From: JAABSP01 sp011390135
Lineage (GTDB): Bacteria > Desulfobacterota > Desulfobacteria > Desulfobacterales > JAABSP01
Length of the DNA: 64,000 nucleotides
Reading direction: 5' to 3'
Assembly (NCBI GenBank): GCA_011390135.1
Contig: JAABSZ010000001.1
Coordinates: forward strand, 15,031 to 79,030
Positions 34,361 through 42,898 of the stretch are shown here, piece by piece (positions within the stretch are counted from its first letter, which is position 1; the number at the start of each line of letters is the position of its first letter). The notes under the pieces were generated by a model, which was not told the DNA's origin, did no database searches, and worked only from the letters and a program-made list of their open reading frames with translations. The translations under genes and the position numbers were made by a program.

Positions 34361-35436
34361 CAGCGGATGTTCTGGAATCTCCTTCTCAGATCCGGAGTGA
34401 TGTCATCCATCAGACCTGGAGCGAATTTTCGGATATCCTCGATTTCGAAATCCGGGGAGATGACCAGAATCCGCCGCAGATGTCCGTCCGCTCCCTGCAA
34501 ATTCCCATAGGCAATATCGATCATGGCCAGATAGACAAGGGATACCTGGCGGGTTTCCAGCGCGCCGTCCCTGGCGGTCTTCAGCAGGATCTCCCGCGCC
34601 TTTTCAAACTCCGCATCATGATAGAGTTGAATCCCCTTCCGGACCGCATCGGGAATGGCATACGGCTTTTTTTCAAGCGGAGGCGGTGGAGGCTGTTCCG
34701 ATTTCGGACTTTTTTCAGGTTTTTTCCGGGGAGGAGGTCTTCGAACACTGCTTCTTCTGCTGTCATCCTGACTGGATATAGAGACTTTCGGCTCCTCGTA
34801 ATGCAGAAATGGGAGCCCCTCGATCTCGGGAATCAGTATCCGGCTGCCGACAACCAGGTCTTTTGCTTTGGTTCCATTGATTTTTTCCAGAAGATCGGCA
34901 ACATTGCCGACCCTGAACTTTTTCGTGTTCGATATCCCATAATTCTCTTCCATAAGCTGAAGCGTCATATAGCGCCCCGAGTCCGGTTCATGATAAACCT
35001 TTGTCATATAGGTATCATAATAATACATGGCAATCTGGGAGAGGGTTTCGCTGCGTTTGACGGTATGCTGGATCTCCGAAGGCATAAGCGGTAGTGCCGG
35101 TTCCGGGGGAGGGGGCTTAGGTTCTGTCAGAGGGGCAGGGGGAGATTTCGGTGGGTCCGGAGGCAGGATCTCTCTTATCTCTACGGCTTTTTTACGGGCA
35201 GCCTCGGCACAGGTCGGCGCATCGGTCTTTTCAGATGCAGCCGCATAGATCTCCAGGGCCTTGGCCAGATATCCTTTCTCTTCGAATTCCTGCCCTCTGC
35301 GCATAAGGTCTTCGCAGTTCTCCGACAAGGATGGGAAGTTTGGCATCTGGATTTTCTTACAGCCGACAACGATGGCCAGGAAAAGGAGGGGAACAAGAGA
35401 TAGAAAAAGCCGCTTGGGATCTGCTCTGTCAATCAT
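34360..35436 (-). CDS. Lipoprotein with LysM-like region and TPR-like block
   Basis: The start MIDRADPKRL places the signal peptide and lipobox (LFLAIVVGC) correctly; a longer frame starting at 35532 is unlikely. This gives 358 residues. A short TPR (EFEEKGYLAKALEIYAAASE) and a Pro-rich linker precede a LysM-like segment (IQHTVKRSETLSQIAMYYYD ... VVGSRILIPE). After a second Pro-rich linker comes a TPR block (GIQLYHDAEFEKAREILLKT, VSLVYLAMIDIAYGNLQGAD, ISPDFEIEDIRKFAPGL) clearly homologous to the N-terminal block of the gene at 23149. This ties it to array C. It is probably anchored in the outer membrane and bound to peptidoglycan. Confidence 0.72.
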   Translation of the reverse strand: MIDRADPKRLFLSLVPLLFLAIVVGCKKIQMPNFPSLSENCEDLMRRGQEFEEKGYLAKALEIYAAASEKTDAPTCAEAARKKAVEIREILPPDPPKSPPAPLTEPKPPPPEPALPLMPSEIQHTVKRSETLSQIAMYYYDTYMTKVYHEPDSGRYMTLQLMEENYGISNTKKFRVGNVADLLEKINGTKAKDLVVGSRILIPEIEGLPFLHYEEPKVSISSQDDSRRSSVRRPPPRKKPEKSPKSEQPPPPPLEKKPYAIPDAVRKGIQLYHDAEFEKAREILLKTARDGALETRQVSLVYLAMIDIAYGNLQGADGHLRRILVISPDFEIEDIRKFAPGLMDDITPDLRRRFQNIR

Positions 35437-35587
35437 GACCAAAAGTTTTCCTTTGAAGTTTTTGCCGGAAGCGCCCATAAGTCCTGCACCGGCAGTCTCT
35501 CTATCTATACGACAATTTACCGATCTTTTCAAACAATTTCAAAAAAGAAGGTTCGGTCGAAAGGGAGATGATCTTTGCCGCCTCAAT

Positions 35588-35619
35588 AAAAAAAGCCCGG
35601 CCATTTCTGACCGGGCTTT
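35588..35619 (-). terminator. Intrinsic terminator after tRNA-Asn
   Basis: On the minus strand AAAGCCCGG pairs with CCGGGCTTT, with a 10-base loop and a T run directly after. It lies 8 bp past the tRNA 3' end and would end the hisS-aspS-tRNA transcript. Confidence 0.8.
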
Positions 35620-35626
35620 GATATTT

Positions 35627-35702
35627 TGGCTCCCCAGCGCGGACTCGAACCACGGACACGGTGGTTAACAGCCACCTGCTCTGCCGACTGAGCTACTGGG
35701 GA
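35627..35702 (-). tRNA. tRNA-Asn (GUU)
   Basis: The minus strand folds as a full 76-nt tRNA. The acceptor stem is TCCCCAG/CTGGGGA, the anticodon arm GGTGG-CTGTTAA-CCACC gives anticodon GTT, and the T arm contains GGTTCGAGTCC. The 3' CCA is encoded. It lies 74 bp after aspS on the same strand and is followed by a terminator. Confidence 0.97.
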
Positions 35703-35776
35703 TCAATCAGCGTTCAACAAGAACTATATTTATACCCACATTCGGGCTGTTTGTCAAGAAAAAAACATGATTTTTC

Positions 35777-37561
35777 TCAATCCATCATCCGTACCCGGAT
35801 GGAGAGTTCGTCGAGCTGCTTTTTATCCGCATCCGAAGGCGCGTCGGTCATGAGGCAGGCCGCCTTCTGGGTCTTGGGAAAGGCGATCACGTCCCGGATG
35901 GAACTCTCCCGGCAGAGCAGCATAATGAGCCGGTCGAAGCCGAGCGCGATGCCGCCGTGGGGCGGGGCTCCGGAATCGAGGGCCGACAGGAGAAAGCCGA
36001 ATTTCTCCTCGGATTCTTCGGGCTTCAGGCCGATCGCGGCAAAGATCTTCCGCTGGATGTCGGTCCGGTGGACGCGGATGCTGCCGCCGCCCAGCTCGAA
36101 TCCGTTCAGAACCAAATCGTAGGCCTTGGCACGGACCGCGCCGGTGTCGGTCTCCAGCATCTCCATGTCCTCATCCATGGGCGCGGTAAAGGGATGGTGG
36201 AGCGGGTCGTACCGCTTCTCCGCGGGGTCGTATTCGGCCAGGGGGAACTCTGTGACCCAGGTGAAGGCGAAAGCGTTCTCGTCGATCAGGCCGAGGCGTT
36301 TGCCGAGATTGTTCCGCAGATGGCCCAGGCTTTCGTTGACCACTTTTTCCGAATCCGCGCCAAAGAGGATCAGATCGCCCGGTTCGATGTCAAGGCGTTC
36401 GGTTATGGCTGCCTTTTCAGCATCGGAGAAGAACTTTGCGATGGGAGACTGCCACGCATCCTCCCGGACCTTGATCCAGGCCATCCCCTTTGCCTTGTAG
36501 ATGGAGACGAATTCGGTCAGATCGTCCAGCTCTTTTCTGGAGAAGTCGATGCACCCCTTGGCGTTGATCGCTTTTACCACGCCGCCGCTTTTGACCGCGC
36601 CGGCAAAGACTTTGAATCCCACATCCTTCATGATGTCGGAGAGGTCGGTCAGCTCCAGGTCGAAGCGGATGTCGGGCTTGTCCAGGCCGTATCGCGCGAC
36701 CGATTCGGCGTAGGTGAGCCGGGGGAATGGCCGGGTAAGCTCGATCCCGCAGATCTCGTCGAAGAGTTGGGCCATCATCCCCTCGGTCATCTCCATGATC
36801 TCCTCTTCGCCCACAAAGGACATCTCCACATCGATCTGGGTGAACTCCGGCTGCCGGTCCGCGCGCAGGTCTTCGTCTCTGAAGCAGCGGACGATCTGGT
36901 AGTATTTGTCGAAGCCTGCGATCATGAAGAGCTGCTTGAAGAGCTGGGGGGACTGGGGCAGCGCGTAGAACTTGCCCGGGTTGACCCGGCTCGGGACAAG
37001 ATAGTCTCTGGCCCCTTCCGGGGTGGCCTTGGTGAGCATGGGGGTCTCCAGCTCCAGGAATCCGCTCTTGTTGAGATAGCTTCTCACGTTTTGGGCGGCC
37101 CGGTGGCGGGTGATCAGGTTCTTCTGGAGACGGGACCGGCGCAGGTCCACATGGCGGTATTTGAGCCTTACGTTTTCCGAAACGTCGATCCGGTCCTCGA
37201 TGAGAAAGGGCGGGGTCTCCGCGGCGTTGAAGATCCGAAGCTCATTGACCATCACCTCGATGGTTCCGGTGGGGAGATTGGGATTGATCATCCCCTCGGG
37301 CCGGGGCTGAACCGTGCCGCGTACTCCAAGGACATATTCGTTTCGAAGGTCGTGCGCCTTTTCATGCACTTGGGGCTCGATCTCGGGATTGAAGACCACC
37401 TGGGTGAGCCCCTCCCGGTCCCGAAGATCCACAAAGATCACGCCGCCATGATCCCGCCGGCGCTGAACCCATCCCATCAGCACCACCTCTTTTCCCACAT
37501 CCGCCGTTCCCAACTGGCTGCAGGTATGGGTCCGCCGCATTTCGCCTAGCTTGTCAGACAC
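35777..37561 (-). CDS. aspS: Aspartyl-tRNA synthetase, non-discriminating signature
   Basis: This full-length bacterial AspRS (594 residues) carries the anticodon-binding OB fold (GWVQRRRDHGGVIFVDLRDR), class II motif 2 (FRDEDLRADRQPEFTQIDVE), the GAD insert and motif 3 (GIALGFDRLIMLL). The start is GTG at 37561 with AAGGAG eight bases upstream; an internal ATG at codon 8 is possible. Counted from that ATG, His is at 31 and Gly at 83. These are the residues reported in Pseudomonas aeruginosa non-discriminating AspRS, which charges both tRNA-Asp and tRNA-Asn. The neighbouring tRNA-Asn gene fits that reading. GatCAB would be needed elsewhere in the genome. Confidence 0.97.
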   Translation of the reverse strand: MSDKLGEMRRTHTCSQLGTADVGKEVVLMGWVQRRRDHGGVIFVDLRDREGLTQVVFNPEIEPQVHEKAHDLRNEYVLGVRGTVQPRPEGMINPNLPTGTIEVMVNELRIFNAAETPPFLIEDRIDVSENVRLKYRHVDLRRSRLQKNLITRHRAAQNVRSYLNKSGFLELETPMLTKATPEGARDYLVPSRVNPGKFYALPQSPQLFKQLFMIAGFDKYYQIVRCFRDEDLRADRQPEFTQIDVEMSFVGEEEIMEMTEGMMAQLFDEICGIELTRPFPRLTYAESVARYGLDKPDIRFDLELTDLSDIMKDVGFKVFAGAVKSGGVVKAINAKGCIDFSRKELDDLTEFVSIYKAKGMAWIKVREDAWQSPIAKFFSDAEKAAITERLDIEPGDLILFGADSEKVVNESLGHLRNNLGKRLGLIDENAFAFTWVTEFPLAEYDPAEKRYDPLHHPFTAPMDEDMEMLETDTGAVRAKAYDLVLNGFELGGGSIRVHRTDIQRKIFAAIGLKPEESEEKFGFLLSALDSGAPPHGGIALGFDRLIMLLCRESSIRDVIAFPKTQKAACLMTDAPSDADKKQLDELSIRVRMMD

Positions 37562-37576
37562 TGCCTATACTCCTTA

Positions 37577-37607
37577 TTTAAAACCTGTAGAATTTAAACC
37601 TGTAGAA
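37577..37607. repeat. Tandem duplication of 15/16 bp between hisS and aspS
   Basis: TTTAAAACCTGTAGAA (37577-37592) is followed by TTTAAACCTGTAGAA (37593-37607), differing by a single base deletion. It fills most of the 47-bp spacer just upstream of the aspS ribosome site. Confidence 0.8.
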
Positions 37608-37608
37608 A

Positions 37609-38865
37609 TTACGCCCGTATGATGTCGGCAAGGGTCTTTGGAAGGTTTTCCAAAGAGATCTCCTGCTGATCGCTGGTCTTCATGTTCCTCAGAACCGCAG
37701 CCCCATTTTCGATCTCCTGCTCTCCGACGATCAATGTGTAGGCCGCATCGAGCTTGTCAGCCCGCTTCATCTGGCTCTTCAGGCTCTTTCCCGAATAATC
37801 GGTCTCGGCCCGGATGCCGGAGATGGCCAAAGTGCAGATCCATTGGAAGGCCAGCCCAAGGCTCTTTTCCCCCAGCGCCGCGATGTAAATGTCCGGATGG
37901 CGCACAAGACTTTCCGCCTTTGTCGGAACCAGTTCGGCCAGCCGGTCCAATCCTATGGCAAATCCGGTGGCCGGAAGATCGGGGCCGCCGAGCAGTTTGA
38001 TCAGGCCGTCATACCGACCCCCGCCGGCCACCGCGTTCTGCGCGCCCAGCGCACCGGTCAGGATCTCGAAGGTGGAGCGGGTGTAATAATCGAGCCCCCG
38101 AACGAGCCGTTTGTCCACCAGAAAGGGGACATCGAGTTTTCCAAGGGAGGTCTTCAGGGCTTCGAAATGATCCGCGCACCCGGTACAGAGGTGATCGGTG
38201 ATGGCCGGCGCACCGGTTACGGCATCCCGGCATCCCGGGACCTTGCAGTCGAGAACCCGCAGGGGGTTTTTGTCCATGCGCCGCGTGCAGTCCGCGCAGA
38301 GGGCTTCGGCCCTGTCTGATAGAAAGGCGATCAGCTTGTTTCTGAAAGTCGGCCGGCATTCTGGGCAGCCCAGTGAGTTGACATGGGCTTCGATATCCGT
38401 CACCTGAAGCCGTTTCAACAGCGTCATGAGCATGAAGATGAGCAGCGCATCCGCACTGGCCTCGGCCACGCCGAAGATCTCCGCGTTGATCTGGTAGAAC
38501 TGCCGGTATCTCCCCTTCTGGGGCCGCTCCCTTCGGAACATGGGGCCGATGGTGTAAAACTTCCGTACCGGGTCCGCGGCATACAGCTTCTGCTGGATAT
38601 AGGAACGGACTATGGATGCGGTGGCCTCGGGCCGCAGGGTCAGCAGATCGCCCTTCCGGTCCGGGAAGGTGTACATCTCCTTTTCCACGATGTCCGTATC
38701 CTCGCCGATGCTTCTGGCAAAGAGTTCGGTCTTCTCGATGATCGGAATCCGGATCTCCTTGAATCCGAAATCGGAGAAGAGGGAGATGGCCTCCTGTTCT
38801 ATGTGCTGCCACAGCTCGGTCTCGCCGGGCAGGATGTCTTTGAATCCTCTGATGGATTGAATCAT
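37609..38865 (-). CDS. hisS: Histidyl-tRNA synthetase
   Basis: This 418-residue protein has the class II HisRS motifs: IRGFKDILPGE at the N-terminus, motif 2 GPMFRRERPQKGRYRQFYQ, LVRGLDYYTRSTFEI, and motif 3 ATGFAIGLDRL, plus a C-terminal anticodon-binding domain. Four Cys pairs (CPEC, CADC, CTGC and nearby) occur in the insertion domain, as in many bacterial HisRS. It is the first gene of a hisS-aspS-tRNA-Asn unit. A GC-rich hairpin and a good promoter lie upstream. Confidence 0.97.
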   Translation of the reverse strand: MIQSIRGFKDILPGETELWQHIEQEAISLFSDFGFKEIRIPIIEKTELFARSIGEDTDIVEKEMYTFPDRKGDLLTLRPEATASIVRSYIQQKLYAADPVRKFYTIGPMFRRERPQKGRYRQFYQINAEIFGVAEASADALLIFMLMTLLKRLQVTDIEAHVNSLGCPECRPTFRNKLIAFLSDRAEALCADCTRRMDKNPLRVLDCKVPGCRDAVTGAPAITDHLCTGCADHFEALKTSLGKLDVPFLVDKRLVRGLDYYTRSTFEILTGALGAQNAVAGGGRYDGLIKLLGGPDLPATGFAIGLDRLAELVPTKAESLVRHPDIYIAALGEKSLGLAFQWICTLAISGIRAETDYSGKSLKSQMKRADKLDAAYTLIVGEQEIENGAAVLRNMKTSDQQEISLENLPKTLADIIRA

Positions 38866-38890
38866 CTCTTCTTCTGGTTTCCTTACTGTA

Positions 38891-38925
38891 AGGCGCTGCG
38901 GAATCCTGCGGGTTCCGCAGCGCCT
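38891..38925 (-). promoter_or_regulatory. 13-bp perfect hairpin in the hisS leader
   Basis: AGGCGCTGCGGAA pairs perfectly with TTCCGCAGCGCCT around a 9-base loop, ending 25 bp before the hisS start. No T run follows on the minus strand, so it is not a standard terminator. It could control translation or stability of the hisS-aspS-tRNA message. Confidence 0.6.
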
Positions 38926-39019
38926 GATTCGATCGATAAAATTGAATTCTCATGCCTTCACCCATCGATTGCGGTCCATAGTTACCGGTCCGATTGACAG
39001 GAAAATGGCATAAACGGTA

Positions 39020-39049
39020 TTAATAGCCCAAGGCGAGGCTGCAAGTCAA
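39020..39049 (-). promoter_or_regulatory. Sigma-70-type promoter for hisS
   Basis: On the minus strand TTGACT (39049-39044) is followed after 18 bp by TATTAA (39025-39020). Transcription would begin near 39013, giving a leader of about 150 nt that contains the hairpin. Confidence 0.5.
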
Positions 39050-39153
39050 TATCAATTATTTTCCGTCGCTGGATTCTGAACCATCTGTTTGAATTTATGA
39101 ATCTGTCCCGGGGATAAACCCGCTATAGAGCAATAGAGCTATAAACCAGCAAT

Positions 39154-39187
39154 AAAGCTATAAATATAAAAAAGCTATAAATATAAA
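39154..39187. repeat. Perfect 17-bp tandem duplication
   Basis: AAAGCTATAAATATAAA occurs twice in direct contact (39154-39170 and 39171-39187), ending about 10 bp before the ribosome site of the gene at 39206. A degenerate earlier copy (AATAGAGCTATAAA) lies just upstream. The remaining sequence of this 340-bp gap holds the hisS promoter and hairpin listed above. Confidence 0.85.
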
Positions 39188-39205
39188 TATAAAAAGGAGG
39201 TCCGA

Positions 39206-39622
39206 TTGCTCTGCATAGGCCATTTTTCATTCGATGAGATCGGCGCCAAAGGGGAATCCCGCCACGGTTATTTCACCTGTATCGTCGATGCCGGGGATGC
39301 CCAGGCCGCACTGCAGAAGTTCAAGGCGTGCATCGAGAAACTCAAAGAGAAGGGGGATCTCTTTGAAGGGGTTGCGGCGGTCTACCTGGAGGACATCATC
39401 GAGGCCCGAAAAGTCCATCGTGATGCCCTGATCACCCGGTTCCAGTCGTCGGCCGGGGCCTTTCCGAGATCGGTGAGCTGCTGCCTCCCCCACGGGAATA
39501 CCGATGGGCTTGCGGCATTTGGCTGGTCCGGGGAAGAAAGGTCGGATGCCGACGGGGAAGAGTATGCCGAGGCACAGGCATTCCTCCGGTTTGACGAAAC
39601 CGAGGATGTCAGATCCGGGTGA
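39206..39622 (+). CDS. Hypothetical protein
   Basis: This 138-residue cytoplasmic protein starts at a TTG with AAAAAGGAGG seven bases upstream. It reads CIGHFSFDEIGAKGESRHGY then GDAQAALQKFKACIEKLKEK, an alpha/beta pattern that could be a small ferredoxin-like fold. No metal or catalytic motif stands out. The C-terminal 20 residues are acidic. Its 3' end overlaps the converging kinase gene by 14 bp. No family is recognised. Confidence 0.65.
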   Translation: MLCIGHFSFDEIGAKGESRHGYFTCIVDAGDAQAALQKFKACIEKLKEKGDLFEGVAAVYLEDIIEARKVHRDALITRFQSSAGAFPRSVSCCLPHGNTDGLAAFGWSGEERSDADGEEYAEAQAFLRFDETEDVRSG

Positions 39623-40949
39623 CGGCCCGGACGCTGTAGAACCCGCTGAAATCCTGCCACCAGACAAATCCGAGATCCATACTCACATACCAGGCCGCGA
39701 TAAAAGACTTGCGGTCGCAGCTCCAGAGCCATTGCTGGCGCCGGTCAAAGACCGGCTCGATGCAGAAATCCCCCCGGGGATGTTCTGTCACTAAAGAGAG
39801 GAGTTCGTCCACCGTGGGCAGACGCCAGTTGCTCCGGCCCCCGAAGCGGCCTCGATTCAATCCTTCGATATAATCCCGGGCAGCACGCCAGTTCATGGGG
39901 TAATCGGAGCCGGACTGCTGCCACAGCAGACCCGTAGCCCGGTCCGCCACGGTTTGGGATTTCGGGTCAGGATCAAAGTCATTTCGGATGAAGGTGATGG
40001 GCCGCCAGAGTTCATCCGCGGCAAAGGTCTCCCGGGCATCTTTCGCGGATACCTTCAGGCACTCCATCCGGTGGAGGATCGGCTCTTTTTGCTCCCGGGG
40101 GAGGGAGACCGGATAGACCTGGCAGATCTTCTCCCGATCGGCCTCCCACTGGGCATTGAGGTTCTCCAGGACTTCGAGCATCTCCGATGCCGAGGGAAAG
40201 CGTCGATAGGGGTTGGTGGAGATGGCCTGTCCTATAAAACGGTCCCACTGCCAGTCCAGGCTGGGGTTGAAGCGGCTCGGGGGGAGATAGGGGGCGGCCG
40301 GCAGATTCCCGGTGAGCATCCGGTAGAGCATGACGCCGACCGAGTAGAGATCTGCCGAAGCATCCACCCGGTCCGGATCATCAGACTGTTCCGGGGCCGA
40401 ATACCAGGGAGAGCCGACCTTGAGGTTCTGAGGGCCGCCAAAGGTCTCCCCCCGCAGCTTGGAAAGGCCGAAGTCGCAGATCTTGACGGTATCGTAGGCT
40501 GTCATGAGGATGTTGAAGGGCTTGATGTCCCGGTGGATGATTCCGAAATGGTGGAGACAGGCCAGGCCCGAGAGGATCTGTCGGGTGTACGCAACGGCCC
40601 GTTCCATCCGGATGATCCGGGAGGGCTGTTCGGTCCTGTAGGTCTCTCCGATGGTGGTTCCCAGGTTATTGAAATAGTAGTCCATCAGATAGAAGGGATT
40701 ACCTGCTTCCTCGTCGAAATCGAGGATCTCGACGATGTTGGGATGTCTCAGTTTGGCCAGGGTGACGGCCTCGGAGATGAACCGCTCGCGGATGCGTTCC
40801 TTTCCCAGCAGGGAGACGAGATGGGGGTTGGGCTGCAGAAGCTTCAGCGCGGAGATCTTGCCCACCACCGGTATCCGCACCTTATAGACTTTGCCCATGC
40901 CGCCCCGGCCCAGCATGCCCCGGACCTCGTATTTGCCGATTGTTTTCAT
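39609..40949 (-). CDS. Ser/Thr protein kinase with C-terminal DUF1566 domain
   Basis: This is a 446-residue Hanks-type kinase. The glycine loop is GRGGMGKVY, the catalytic loop IIHRDIKPFNIL, followed by CDFGLSK and SPWYSAPEQ. The kinase domain ends near residue 285. Residues about 330-446 match DUF1566 (TGLLWQQSGSDYPMNWRAAR, NWRLPTVDELLSLV, WSCDRKSF, FYSVRAVTRI), a fold related to FGE/lectin domains and usually found on surface proteins. There is no membrane helix between them, so this copy is presumably cytoplasmic. It lies 38 bp after a metallophosphoesterase gene on the same strand. Confidence 0.88.
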   Translation of the reverse strand: MKTIGKYEVRGMLGRGGMGKVYKVRIPVVGKISALKLLQPNPHLVSLLGKERIRERFISEAVTLAKLRHPNIVEILDFDEEAGNPFYLMDYYFNNLGTTIGETYRTEQPSRIIRMERAVAYTRQILSGLACLHHFGIIHRDIKPFNILMTAYDTVKICDFGLSKLRGETFGGPQNLKVGSPWYSAPEQSDDPDRVDASADLYSVGVMLYRMLTGNLPAAPYLPPSRFNPSLDWQWDRFIGQAISTNPYRRFPSASEMLEVLENLNAQWEADREKICQVYPVSLPREQKEPILHRMECLKVSAKDARETFAADELWRPITFIRNDFDPDPKSQTVADRATGLLWQQSGSDYPMNWRAARDYIEGLNRGRFGGRSNWRLPTVDELLSLVTEHPRGDFCIEPVFDRRQQWLWSCDRKSFIAAWYVSMDLGFVWWQDFSGFYSVRAVTRI

Positions 40950-40987
40950 CCTGTTTCGCTTTTCATCTTCTGTTTCTCTGCGGAGGG

Positions 40988-41728
40988 CTATCGGAGCCGC
41001 TCCCCATGAATCCGGGGAAGCCCCGCGTCGTTGATTTTCTGAACGACCCGCTCGATGTCATAGGCGACGTATCGGACCCGGATCGAATGCTCTTCGGTCT
41101 CCCAGATCAGATATTTGGCCTTGTTGTTCCCGTCTCTGGGCTGGCCCACGCTTCCGGCGTTGATGATGTAGGCCCTATGATCGTCGAGCTGGATCAGCGG
41201 ATCGGAGATCGGCTCGTAGAGGACATCTCCGTCATCCAGACAGACCCGGGAGAGTTCATGGGTGTGGCCCACAAAGCAGATGGGCGTCTCCATGGTCTCC
41301 TCCATCATCGCCAATGTCCGGATCAGGTTGACTTCCTTGACCTGGAACAGATAGGTGGACGGGGAGTTCGGGGGATAACCGTGGACGAACCGGGCTCCGT
41401 GGCGGACCAGAAACGGGGGAAGATCCCGAAGAAATGCGCGGGTTTGTGGCCGGATCATCTCGATGGTTTTCATCAAAGATGTCTTGGCAATGGGATTGAA
41501 CCAGTTGAGATGGCGTGTGGGGCTTCCCACGGCCCTGTCGTGATTTCCCTGAACCGATGGGATTCCCCGTTCCCGAAGCAGAGAGACCGCGGCTTCCGGG
41601 TCCGGTCCGTATCCGACATTGTCTCCCAGGGAGATGATCCCATCGACGACCTGCTTTTCGATATCGGAAAGAACCGCCCCAAAGGCCTCCAGGTTCGCGT
41701 GAACGTCGGAGATTACCGCTATTTTCAT
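40988..41728 (-). CDS. Calcineurin-like metallophosphoesterase (YfcE/ApaH type)
   Basis: This 246-residue protein starts at MKIAVISDVH with GGGGAAC upstream; an earlier ATG is 12 codons away. The metal-binding motifs appear in order: DVH, GDNVGYGP, GNHD and GHTH. The best match is to YfcE-like phosphodiesterases (family knowledge). The gene lies directly upstream of the Hanks kinase at 40949, and the pair may act as kinase and phosphatase, although nucleotide substrates are equally likely. Confidence 0.85.
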   Translation of the reverse strand: MKIAVISDVHANLEAFGAVLSDIEKQVVDGIISLGDNVGYGPDPEAAVSLLRERGIPSVQGNHDRAVGSPTRHLNWFNPIAKTSLMKTIEMIRPQTRAFLRDLPPFLVRHGARFVHGYPPNSPSTYLFQVKEVNLIRTLAMMEETMETPICFVGHTHELSRVCLDDGDVLYEPISDPLIQLDDHRAYIINAGSVGQPRDGNNKAKYLIWETEEHSIRVRYVAYDIERVVQKINDAGLPRIHGERLR

Positions 41729-41893
41729 TTGTTCCCCGTTTCTGTTCTCATCACTCTTATCCATACCATAACTGAACCCAATTCACAATGGAGGGCAGCA
41801 ATGTCGATGTGAATTGCCGCGAAATCTTTCCAGCGGAATGAATATAGCCGATTTTTCTTGATCTTCCCGGCGCCCTTGGGTAAGGATGGAGGC

Positions 41894-42700
41894 ATGGAAA
41901 CGAAAACAGACAGCCAAACCCAGAAACAGAAGCGCCTCCGGGTCTGCGTGCTCGCCAGCGGCAGCAAGGGCAACGCCATCTATGTCTCGGACGGGACCGC
42001 GTCGATTCTCATCGATGCGGGGCTTTCGGGAATCGAGATCGAACGGCGCATGGGGGCCCATCATCTCTGTCCGGAATCCCTCACGGCAATCCTTGTCTCC
42101 CATGAACATGCGGACCATGTCCGGGGGGTGGGGGTTCTCTCCCGGAGATACGGGCTGCCGGTCTACATGACAAAGCGGACACTTGCCGCTGCCGAGCCCC
42201 AGGTCCGAAAGCTCCATATGGCCTGTTCAATGGAGTGCGGCGCCCCTTTCAAAGTGGGTGCATTGACCATTCACCCCTTCTCCACCTCCCATGATGCAGA
42301 CGATCCGGCCGGATTTACGGTGGGCCTCAACGGAACCAAAATCGGGATTGCCACCGATCTGGGGATCGCGACCGCGATGGTGAAGACCCACCTCTCCGGC
42401 TGCTCGCTTCTGGTGCTGGAGAGCAATCATGATCCTGAGATGCTGATGAACGGCCCCTATCCCTGGCATCTGAAACAGCGGATCAAGGGCCGAAAGGGGC
42501 ATCTTTCCAACTTCGATACGCGGGATCTGCTGGGAAGTCTTCTCCACGACGGTCTCTCCCATGTGGTGCTAGCCCATCTGAGCGAGGAGAACAACACGCC
42601 GGAAAAGGCTTTGGCTGCGGTGGGGCCCTCCCTGAAGGATCGAAATGTCCAACTGGTTCCCGCGCTGCAAAGCCGGTGCGGAGATCTGATCCGCCTGTAG
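41894..42700 (+). CDS. MBL-fold hydrolase (YycJ/WalJ-like)
   Basis: This 268-residue protein starts at METKTDSQ after AAGGATGGAGG. It has VLASGSKGNAIYVSDG and SHEHADHVRGV, the metal-binding HxHxDH motif of metallo-beta-lactamase folds. The opening LASGSxGN signature is typical of the YycJ group, whose members are thought to have nuclease-like activity. It is divergent from the metallophosphoesterase. Confidence 0.85.
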   Translation: METKTDSQTQKQKRLRVCVLASGSKGNAIYVSDGTASILIDAGLSGIEIERRMGAHHLCPESLTAILVSHEHADHVRGVGVLSRRYGLPVYMTKRTLAAAEPQVRKLHMACSMECGAPFKVGALTIHPFSTSHDADDPAGFTVGLNGTKIGIATDLGIATAMVKTHLSGCSLLVLESNHDPEMLMNGPYPWHLKQRIKGRKGHLSNFDTRDLLGSLLHDGLSHVVLAHLSEENNTPEKALAAVGPSLKDRNVQLVPALQSRCGDLIRL

Positions 42701-42785
42701 CCCCTTGTGCCGCGTTTTTCCGGCTCGGGTGAAACGGGGTTGAAACATTTTCCACCCAAAAAAAACAAAATGGAATATTTTTTTG

Positions 42786-42814
42786 TTGACGAAATCGATT
42801 CCTCCGGATATCTA
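42786..42814 (+). promoter_or_regulatory. Weak sigma-70 promoter candidate for the TauE/SafE operon
   Basis: TTGACG (42786) and TATCTA (42809) with 17-bp spacing lie 85 bp before the permease start. The -10 match is poor. Confidence 0.3.
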
Positions 42815-42898
42815 TAGAAAAGTTATGAGAAGGTTGCAAATTGTAGCGGCGCCCTTTTTGGGGCCAAACCAATTTTTTTCAAGATCAAGGAGGAACAG

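Noticed and set aside
35957..37549. Plus-strand 530-codon frame
   Set aside because: It lies wholly opposite aspS and has no recognisable domains; long antisense frames are expected at this GC content.
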